NCBI GenBank assembly: GCA_006176705.1
Contig: QRFJ01002471.1
Coordinates: forward strand, 1-64,000
DNA: 64,000 bases
Direction: 5' to 3'
DNA from: Cocos nucifera
Taxonomy: Eukaryota; Streptophyta; Magnoliopsida; Arecales; Arecaceae
The translations under genes and the position numbers were made by a program. This document shows positions 55,425 through 64,000 of the stretch, piece after piece. The notes beneath the pieces are model-generated. The model was not told where the DNA came from and searched no databases. It saw only the letters and a program-made list of their open reading frames with translations. The first letter of the stretch is position 1. Each line of letters begins with the position of its first letter.

Positions 55425-57774
55425 ATGACACGTACTGGATATAGTAATTTACTACCTCTAGATCCAGAAATTGAAAGAACTATTAGAAGACTACAACAAG
55501 AGAGAAACATGGCAGCTGAAGATCCTAACGACATCAATCTAGGAGTTGGATATGGCGACTGAAGGACAGCATGAAGCTATTCGACCAGTACATCATCCAT
55601 TAAATGATTACATCACACCATCTATAGCCGATGCAGCTTCGAGCATCAGGAGACCGCCTATACAAGCAAACAATTTCGAAATAAAATCGGCGATGATCCA
55701 GATGATTCAATCAACTGTCCAATTCAGTGGACACATGCATGATGATCCGAATGCCCATATTTCTAATTTTCTTAAACTTTGCGATACTTTTAAAATTAAT
55801 GGGGTGTCGGATGATGCTATTAGATTAAGGTTATTTTCTTTCTCTTTACAGGATAAAGCTAAAAATTGGCTTCATTCTCTTCCGGTAGGTTCTATCACAA
55901 CTTGGGATGTCCTAGCCCAAAAATTCTTAGCCAAGTACTTTCCACCTTCTAAGACTGCTAAGATGTGCAACGATATCACTTCTTTTATGCAGATGGACAT
56001 GGAGACACTATATGAGGCTTGGGAGCATTTCAAGGAACTGCTGAGGAGATGTCCACATCATCAACTATCCGTATGACTTCAGGTACAAACTTTCTATAAT
56101 GGTTTATCTTCTACTAATCGATCTATGATTGATGCAGCAGCAGGAGAAACCATTAATCAAAAAATGGAGGAAGAAGCCTTCGATCTGATCGATGAGATGG
56201 CATCAAATAGCTATCAATGGCAAACAGAGCGCATGATGCCAAAAAGACTAGCAGCTGTGCAGGGAGTAGATTGCGTGCCAACTTTACTAGCTGAAATTGC
56301 AGCCCTTAGAGCCGAAGTCAACAACTTAAAGGGAACAGCTATGCATATTCAGAGCATTACTTGTGACCTATGTGGAGGAGGACACGATACGAGCAATTGC
56401 CAGACAGGTAATCCTTTTGCTAAAACAACTGATACAGCTAATTATATTGGTAATTTTTTTAGGCCGCAACAAAACAATCCCTACTCCAACACATACAATC
56501 AAGGGTGGAGGCAGCACCCAAATTTCTCATGGAGCAATCAAAATGCAGCACAACAACCACCCCTGAGATTCCAAGTACCTAAAAAGAAGTCTAACATGGA
56601 AGAGCTGATGGTCAAATTCATGCAAAATCAAGAAGCAACTATAAAAAATTTAGAAGCCAAACTTAGGCAGGACCAAACAGCAGCAATTCGAAACTTGGAG
56701 ATGCAAATAGGTCAAATGGCTAAGATAATCTTCGAGAGACCTCAAGGATCCTTGCCAAGCAATACGGAGATAAATCCAAGAGAGCAAGTCAATGCTATCA
56801 CCCTAAGAAGTGGTACAAAGCTGGAGGAGCTACATCAGAAGAAAGAGACTGAAGAGCCAACTACAAATAAGGAACCATCAACTCAAACTCGTCAGTCACC
56901 AAAACAACCAGCAGATGGATGGTCTCCAGGTATACGGTTTGCTGATCCAAATGTGAAGCCCTACGTGCCGCCACTACCATTCCCAGAGAGACAAATACAG
57001 CATCCAGATAAGGAATTTTCTAACTTTTTCAAAATTTTAAAGAATTTACATATTAATATTCCTTTTGTAGATGCTATTACTCAAATGCCCAGGTATGCCA
57101 AGTTTCTCAAAGAAATCTTAACAAATAAGAAAAAGCTGAAGGAGCATGAGAGAATAAATTTGAATGAAGAATGCTCAGCAATACTTCAAAATAAATTACC
57201 ACAGAAGTTAAAAGATCCAGGGAGTTTTACTATCCCCTGCATTATTGGTGATTGTAGTTTTGATAAAGTTTTATGTGATTTAGGAGCAAGCATAAATCTC
57301 ATGCCTTTTTCTATTTTCAGAAAGCTGGGTCTAGGAGAACCAAAGCCTACCACTATTACTCTTCAATTAGCCGACAGATCCATTAAATATCCAAGAGGTA
57401 TAGTAGAGGATGTCTTGGTAAAGGTAAATAAGTTTATTTTCCCTGTTGATTTTATTATTCTTGATATGGAAGAAGATTATGATGTACCCCTTATTTTAGG
57501 GAGACCCTTTTTAGCTACTGGAGGAGCTTTAATAGATGTTCAACAAGAAAAATTAATTCTTAGAGTCCAAGACGAACAAGTTACTTTTAATATTTTCAAA
57601 GATACTAAACATATTGATGATAATCAAACTTATTTTCTAATTGACATTATTGACAATCCATTATATGAGAATTCTGTAGAAAATAGGTTTGAGACTATAA
57701 AAGCAAGCAATGTCAAATTAAAAGAGGATTCGATCAAACATGAAAGTATTCCAATTGAAGTGGCACCGGATTGA
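55425..57774 (+). pseudogene. Element H gag-protease polyprotein (two lesions)
   Basis: The likely start is ATG 55425 (MTRTGYSNLLPLDPEIERT). A one-base frame change lies between about 55530 and 55560; the main frame then runs from 55543 to TGA 57772. A single TGA at 56074 interrupts CPHHQLSV.LQVQTFYNGLS, in the place of a conserved Trp. Gag motifs: FSGHMHDDPNAHISNFLKLC, RLRLFSFSLQDKAKNWLHSL, DEMASNSYQWQTER, and a CX2C..H..C knuckle CDLCGGGHDTSNC. Then NAITLRSGT and NIPFVDAITQMPRYAKFLK. Protease follows: LCDLGASINLMPFSIF (DLGAS active site), LADRSIKYPRGIVEDVLVKV, PLILGRPFLATGGALIDV. The frame ends about 90 residues past that motif, with no RT after it. Confidence 0.9.
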
Positions 57775-58920
57775 TCCACTTTAGAACTTAAAGAAAGTCA
57801 AGCTAAAGACTATAAATCAGAACTACTAGATAGGTTGTTTCTTTTCTTTTTAGTTTTGATCATTTTTCTTTTCTTTTATTTTTCAGTAATTTGTTGTTGC
57901 TCTTTTACTGCTCTAGTGTGTATTTTCAATTTTGCAGAAAAATCAATGAGAACTCAAGCAAAATTTCAAAGCTCCAAAGAACCAGACTGAATAAAATCAG
58001 GTGTATTCCTTCCTATCCTTTATTACATCCTTTATTTTTCTTTCTCCTTTAAGACAATGTAGAACAATAATTAATAAAAAAAAAAAAAAAAAAACCATGT
58101 GTCAAGAAGAAAATCTTGAGCAAGATAAACTGGATAAGTGATAAAAGATAGAATTATTTGCTAATGAATGTAATGAGTTAAAGAAGTAGATTAGTTGGTC
58201 AACTTTTAGCAGCCTACTTAGGTCATTAAAAGATTATTAGCACTTTTTATTGCACATGCACACTAACAAGGCAAAGTAGGTATTGATTATAAGGTCCAAC
58301 TGAGGATTCAATTATCACTAAAAATTGGTAATTAATATACATTCTAATCAAAGAAACTTGAATTTAAGGAAAGAGCTACCTGCCTATAAATAAAGTGCAA
58401 AAGATAGAGTATATGTGGATTGCCCAAAGCCTAGTAACTGGATCTCTGCACCTAGGTCAAGTGTGGAAAATTCACGTAAAATGGTGAAGGGAAAGGCCAG
58501 GATGCTCAGCACAGTAAAAAAAAAAAAAAAAAAAAAAGAAAAAGAAAGAAAGAAAGAAAAAAAGAGAAGAAAAGGCAGTGTGAAAGCTACCTTAATTCAT
58601 GAGTATAAAATTGAGAATGTATAGAAAATTGACCAAAATAGGTGATAAGAGAGGATACTTTTGTTCTTTTAATTTAATACTGAAATGCTAAAGTTAGTCA
58701 TCACGAACACAAGTGCTATAGATCTTTGATGTACTCTAAGAAAGTTTTTAATTGTATTGACTGAAAAATTTGCTTCTGAAGCTCAATGCTTAGTTAGCAG
58801 TATTTTCTAAACTTTTTGACCTTTAATCCTAGATTTTATCTTTGTGATGGATAATCTTATTGAAATATGGTATTAAATAAAACATTGCTAAGGGACTAGT
58901 AATGACTAAGTTGGGGGGTG
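57775..58920 (+). other. 3' UTR and polypurine tract of element H
   Basis: Non-coding. TATTACATCCTTTATTTTTC (about 58020) is shared with element G (about 2158). Poly-A runs lie at 58076-58094 and about 58517-58537. A weaker relative of the G/F stem-loop lies near 58436-58505 (TTCACGTAAAATGGTG). It ends ACTAAGTTGGGGGGTG, the polypurine tract, at 58920. Confidence 0.75.
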
Positions 58921-60692
58921 TGATAAGTGGTAAAAATATACTAATAAAAGTATTAAATTATAAAATAAATTAATCTATTTTATTAGAAATTGATACTTTT
59001 ATTAATTTTATGTAGGAAAGAAGGCCACCAATGTGAAGATCTTATTTTTCTTATTCAGATGAAAAAAATTTCAGGCAAAATGGACTTCAAACGAGCCCAG
59101 AATTGAATTTCAAAAAAAAAAAAAAAACCGCCGACGCAACGCTGACGTCAGCATTTTTCGTGGTGCACGGTGGACCATCTGAAGGGTAATTCGGGAATTT
59201 CACAATAAGAGGCGCACTCTGATTGGCTGAAGAATGCGGCGGTCCATGCAACACCGGGCTCGCGCATGGTCCACGGAGGGCAATTTGGGAATTTTGGCTG
59301 ATCCAACGGGCAGTATTTCACTGAAAGCTTCGATCGGACGGTCGAAAGAAGGCGCTGATGGACGGCATCCACAGCTCCCGATCGAGATCCAACGGCTGAG
59401 ATTCATCCCAACATTAAACTAAAGATCAGAAGGCTTATTTCAATGCGATCGGACGGTCCTAGATTCGATCCAACGGTTGATCCAACGGCTGAGCATTAAA
59501 TCCGACTTGATCTGGGTTATTTTAAGGGGTTTTTGAGTGGTTTTTGGACCGTTTGATCAACATCTAATGGGCCAGAATTACCCAGATCTTAATTTGAGTT
59601 ATTTTGGGAGTCTTAAACCTAATTTTTGATGGATTTTGGGGAGAAATCAAACTCTTTATCTATAAAAAGACCTTTGTTGCGTGAGAAAAAAAAAAAGAAA
59701 AAGAGAGACAAAGAGAGAGGCTGGGAGAAAGAGAGAAGAGAGAGAAAGAGAGAGAGGAGAGAGAGATAAAAAAAGTGATTTGTGAGAAAATTAAAAAGGT
59801 TTTTGATTTTTTTTTTTCTTTCAGATGATCAAGACATCGATTAAGGAGCCTCTTCTTCTTCGTCCAAGTTCTCCACATCAAGAGCAGCAGACAATCAATT
59901 TCAGCAATCAAACAGTCTAAATTTCTCTATGTTTTTTATTTTATTTACTATTTTTGAACTTGTTACCATGAACTAAATTTTATTTTACTAAGGCTAAGGT
60001 GTAGCCACTCTTTTGATGCAATATTCAGTATGATTTATTTTTAAATTTTATTCATGAGGAGTATATAAATCTGATCTTAATGCTTTTAGATTACTGGCCA
60101 TCTTCTAATTGATCTGATGAACATAGATGTTACGGACCAAGTACATCTATGTTAATGCTTCTTGATTATATACCTTGTATTATGAATCAAATTAGAATTC
60201 ATATGCATGCGGGAATTTTAGTGCGCTTTGGACGCAGCGTATTTTAATTAGAGGGTTTCACAAAACCTAATGCATTAATATTTATTTAAATTACATCTGG
60301 ACCAAAGAATAATTAATAAATATTAATAGATTTGCTATGCCTGGACCAAAGGATAGTGAATAAATTAGGAGACTCCACCGTCACATGAAATAAAATTAAT
60401 CTAAAAATCTGAATATTGTATTGACTGAGTTGGTGAACCGATTGCCTTAGTAATCCATTGCTCTTGAATTTAAAACCCTAATAATTTACACTCTCTCTAT
60501 TTAATTAAAAACTTTTAATTATTTTTTTTATTTTTTTTATTTCTTATTCTCATAAATCGATCTTCTAAATAAAGCATAGGAAAGAGCTTTTTAGTACTTA
60601 TTTTCCAATCCTATAGGGACGATACTCTACTCATTCACTTTATTACTTGATCGACTGGTGCACTTGCCATAGCTATAAATTAGCACGCATCA
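58921..60692 (+). mobile_element. 3' LTR of element H
   Basis: Starts TGATAAGTGGTAAAA, ends TTAGCACGCATCA (1,772 bp). TATA box TATAAAA at 59661-59667. It has one TGACGTCA where the 5' LTR has two. Followed by TSD TGATG. Confidence 0.92.
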
Positions 60693-62089
60693 TGATGTAT
60701 GCAAAACATATTTTAATTAGATCAATTTTTATATGAGATATATGCTTAGATCTAATTAGTTTTGTAGATTATTTGTATTTCTGATTAAGGCATTCCCCTT
60801 GGCCATCCGGTCATAAGAACAAAGTAGAATTTAAAGACCCTCTCCTTCCATTCGATGGGATGTTCTTATGATGTGTAGCAGTGCTGCGCGTTCGTCCTTA
60901 ATCAAAAATTGAAAAACTTACTTTCTGCAAAATCCTAGATCCTGAAACCCTAGGATCTTATTTACTTGTTTTGTTTATGAACACTCCACTTAATTAAAAA
61001 TTAAGATTATGAAATATATTAGATCTAAAATTAAGAATTTTAGATCTAAGACATATTCATAATATTGGGTTTGGACTTGGGTAGCTCAATTAGGTCTTAG
61101 CGGTTGATCAAACTGAATCAAGAGTTGGTTAGATGGGATCAACGGTGCTTAAATTGACCAATCTAATAGGATTAACTCTGAGTCAAGATCGAGTTACATG
61201 AGTGATCGATCAAGCTAAGACCTAATTAGGCTCAGTGGTTAGAGTCTGGATTGTAGGCTAATTCGATTGGTTCTAGCTCAATAATTTGGTGTTTAAGGTA
61301 AGTTTGGTAGATACGACTGACTGATTTTTAATTAGGAGCTACTTGACTCAAATGCATTCTTGTCGAGTTAATGGCATATCCCTTTCACCAGTCTCACTTA
61401 CTTGACCATGTTTGTTGACTCAATTCTGATCTGAGGTGGTCAATAATCCGAGCTAACCCATGCCACTAGGTTAGTCATAATGGTTATGACTATGTCAAGT
61501 TTAGTTTAATGAGACCTAAATCAAATCTTCCTAAGAAAAGATTAAGTCAAGGTCTTCCACCATTGTAGATGTGCGGTCCCTTCCCAGGATTGATTATTCT
61601 CGGTTGGTTACAGTGGCTTAGTTGCACTGGAAAGATGCAACCATGTCTATTAGGCATTGGATGCTACAGGTTGGAGGATGGATTGGGCTCAATATTTCAG
61701 ATACGATGAGAAACCCAATTAGAAATCCAATCTATGCAAATGGTAGGTCTGACTTAACTAAGAAGTGGATCAATATTTCGGACATGGTGAGATTCATGAA
61801 TTAGAGATTAAGTTTGGGTGCATCATGATTAGAGAATCATTAAACAAAAGTTGTTCACTCATTGGCTAACCCATCATCAATAACTGTTAGGTGAGGTGAT
61901 GAGTCAGTTGGTGGGACCGCACCATCCACTAAAAAATAGTAATCATGAAGATTTTTGCATCTCTACAGAGGGAGTGTAGGAATCCAAGAAAATAGTAGAA
62001 GCTAATTTATTTAAAAATAAAATGCCTAAACAAATTGGTTAAGTCTTAATTACAATATCTAACTAGAAACTTTGACTCTCTGTAGGAAA
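60693..62089 (+). other. Leader of element J, right segment
   Basis: Continues the J leader after element H and is collinear with B 38805-40188. It contains the stem-loop at 60781-60904, a consensus donor AAGGTAAGT at 61295-61303 and TTTGACTCTCTGTAGG just before the gag ATG. The ORF at 61622-61804 is not conserved in B. Confidence 0.75.
60781..60904 (+). ncRNA. Conserved leader stem-loop, element J copy
   Basis: TGATTAAGG (60782-60790) pairs with CCTTAATCA (60896-60904). The inner stem pairs TCATAAGAAC (60811-60820) with GTTCTTATGA (60862-60871); compared with B, one inner base pair has moved but pairing is kept. Confidence 0.5.
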
Positions 62090-62970
62090 ATGTCTGTATC
62101 CAATCCATTAGCACGAATCCTGGATACCCATAGATTGATCGGACTAAATTACAAGGATTGGCTTTGGAACTTCAAAATCATTTTGGATTTCGAGAAGTTA
62201 ACTCATGTACTAGATTAGGATCCTCCCACCTTACCAGCATATCCATCCGCTGAGCAGAGAGCATCTTTGGATAAATGAACAGACGAAGATAACAAGGTCA
62301 GATACTACATGTTGGGCTTGATGTCTGATGAACTTCAGCACCAACATGAAGATATCAGAACTGCTCGCCAAATGTTGGCTCACCTATAGGAGATGTTTGG
62401 TGGACAGAGTCGCGCAGCCAAGTATCAAGTCACTAAACAACTTTTTAAGGCTAAGATGCCTGATGGGCAATCAGTCCAAGATCATTGTCTGATAATGATC
62501 AAGGATTTGGAAGAGCATTAGAAGCTCGGAGTGAGGCTGGACTTGGATCTGCAGAATGATATAATTCTGCAATCCTTGATTGATGCATATGGGCAGTTCA
62601 TCATGAACTATCATATACATAAACTTCAAAATTTCTTGGCCGAACTTATGAATATGCTGGTTACTGCTGAGCTTTATATGAAGGGTTCTAAAGGCTCAGT
62701 GCTTGCTATGGAACGAACTTCTTTCAAGAAAAAGTCTTTTGAAAAGAAGAAGAAGTCTGCAAAAAAGCAGAAGGTGAAAGAAGAAAAGAAGAAAAAGGCA
62801 GAGCCGAAGAAGAAGGCCGCTGACAAAGAAAAGTATTTTCATTGCAACAATGACGGCCACTGGAAGCAAAACTGCCCTACTTACCTGGCCACCCTAAAGA
62901 AGAAGGAGGCAGGTCCTTCTGGAGGTATGTTCGTTATTGAGTCTAACCTTATGGTTTCTTCTGCATTTGT
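62090..62970 (+). pseudogene. Element J gag
   Basis: Starts at ATG 62090 (MSVSNPLARILDTHRL). The frame shows LNYKDWLWNFKIILDFEKL, MLGLMSDELQHQHEDI and MLAHL, with stops at 62216 (TAG, same codon as in B), 62276, 62387 and 62519. It is open from 62531: LQNDIILQSLIDAYGQFIMNYH and a lysine-rich stretch. The zinc knuckle reads YFHCNNDGHWKQNC with Tyr in place of the first Cys, as in A and B. Angela-like gag. Confidence 0.85.
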
Positions 62971-64000
62971 TGGGTGCTTGACTTTGGTTCTAGTGCTCAC
63001 TTATGCACTTCTATGCAGGATCTTGAGTATAGCAAGAGGTTGAGGGATGGTAAGATGATCCTGCGCATCAAAAATGGAGCAAGAATTACTGTCGTAGATG
63101 TGGGAACATATCCTCTTCGACTACCATCTGATTTAGACTTAGTATTAAAAGACTGCTATTATGTGCCTACAGTAAGTAGGAATTTGATTTTTGTTTCTTG
63201 CCTTGTATTAGAAGGCTATGTAATTAGTTTTCTTAAGGACCATTGTAACATTCTTTATGAAAGAAATAAAATTGCAAGTGGTTTTCTTATTAACGATCTT
63301 TAATAGTTACATATTGATGTATCTATTTTTAATTTCGAGCAAAATGTGAATACCATAAAATGACCTAGGGATAGTCCAAACGATAGATATCTATGGCACC
63401 TAAGACTAGGTCATATAGCAGAAGATAGGGTTAAGAAATTGGAGAAAACTGGGCTATTGAGTTCGTTGACTTTCGAGTCATATCCAATTTGTGAATCCTA
63501 TCTTCATGGCAAAATGACTAAGCTCTCTTTTGTAGGACATGGGGAAAGGGCCACGGATTTTCTTGCCCTAGTACATACTGATGTGTGTGGCCCATTTGAT
63601 GTGCTGGCTAGAAGCAACTTTATCTACTTCATAACCTTTATCAATGATTTATCTAGGTATGGGTATGTGTATCTTATGAGACACAGTCTGAAGCTTTTGA
63701 AAAGTTCAAAGAATTCAGACATGAAGTAGAAAAGTAAATTAAAAAACCCATTAAGGTTCTTCGATCAGATCGTGGAGGTGAATACCTTAGTCGAGAATTC
63801 TTGGACTATCTCAAGAAAAATAACATAGTCTCTCAATGGACTCCACCTGGAACACCTCAACTCAACGAGGTTTCAGAACGGAGGAACCGAACCCTATTAG
63901 ATATGGTCCGATCCATGATGAGCTTCACAGACCTCCTTGATTTTCTTTGGGGATACTATTTGTTAACTACAATATACCTACTGAATAGGGTTCCTTCTAA
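62971..64000 (+). pseudogene. Element J protease and integrase, runs off the window
   Basis: A frame change near 62965 precedes protease, whose motif reads LDFGSSAHLC (DFG rather than DSG). YPLRLPSDLDLVLKDCYYVP follows to TAA at 63301. Integrase has LWHLRLGHIAEDR; its CxxC reads CESY, losing the second Cys. Asp motif HTDVCGP is present, then a one-base loss near 63685 shifts the frame. LRSDRGGEYLSREF and VSERRNRTLLDMVRSMMS remain, so all three DDE residues are encoded. The sequence ends in NRVPS coding at the window edge. Confidence 0.85.

Larger units (their letters stand above)
53517..60692 (+). mobile_element. Non-autonomous Athila-like element H, complete
   Basis: A 7,176-bp element: LTR 53517-55303, PBS, gag-protease, 3' UTR, PPT and LTR 58921-60692. 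TSD TGATG at 53512-53516 and 60693-60697. The LTRs are nearly the same length and differ by scattered changes and small indels, so insertion is fairly recent. Between protease and the 3' UTR there is no RT, RNase H or integrase, so it must rely on another element's pol. Confidence 0.92.

Noticed and set aside
55546..55548. TTG 55546 as the real start of H gag
   Set aside because: A stop at 55540 only marks a frame change; ATG 55425 opens the conserved MTRTGYSNL start in the adjacent frame.
58415..58624. Lysine-rich small protein downstream of H protease
   Set aside because: It is driven by poly-A and AAAG runs in the 3' UTR.

Overview
This is repetitive plant nuclear DNA. I see no host gene, no structural RNA gene and nothing prokaryotic. 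Almost every base I can assign belongs to LTR retrotransposons nested inside one another: Ty1-copia elements of the Angela/BARE, Sirevirus and Tork types, and Ty3-gypsy elements of the Athila type. The mix of an Angela/BARE-like family with ~2.3 kb LTRs, a Sirevirus with an extra post-pol ORF and Athila-like elements suggests a monocot with a TE-rich genome, perhaps a palm. That placement is inference. One run of Ns (29839-29876) shows this is an assembled scaffold.

Layout, left to right. 1-262 is a broken Angela-type LTR. 263-4851 is a gag-only Athila-like element (here 'G') with its 3' UTR and 3' LTR. 4852-7454 is the pol of an autonomous-type Athila element ('F'), into which G had inserted. 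F's integrase is split at 7455 by a solo LTR ('K', 7455-19476). K is itself split by a Sirevirus ('C', 7807-17003) with both LTRs, gag, pol and a post-pol ORF. F resumes at 19477 and ends with its UTR and 3' LTR (to 22833). F sits inside an old Angela-like element ('A', pieces at 22834-23696, 26300-27207 and 34181-37112). A also carries a minus-strand Tork-like fragment ('D', 23697-26300) and a minus-strand non-autonomous element ('E', 27208-34180). E contains an Angela-type LTR, an inverted LTR scrap, the N gap and a gypsy solo LTR.

The 3' LTR of A is fused at 37113-37132 to a 5'-truncated LTR of a second, better preserved Angela-like element ('B', 37133-46394). Then come a minus-strand LTR (46395-49001) and an AT-rich, probably chromovirus-like LTR stretch (49002-50762). 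A third Angela-like element ('J', 50763 to beyond the window end) has its leader interrupted by a complete young non-autonomous Athila-like element ('H', 53517-60692, TSD TGATG).

All coding regions carry stops or frameshifts; the best preserved are H gag-pro (one nonsense codon and one N-terminal frameshift) and stretches of B and J. The most informative signals are comparative, because several families appear in more than one copy. B and J share a stem-loop and a consensus splice donor in their unusually long leaders, and they share a gag stop codon. The Athila-like elements share a 3' UTR stem-loop whose paired arms differ between copies. G and H look like gag-only or gag-pro partners of a pol-bearing element such as F. 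I found no evidence for a new non-transposon biological system.
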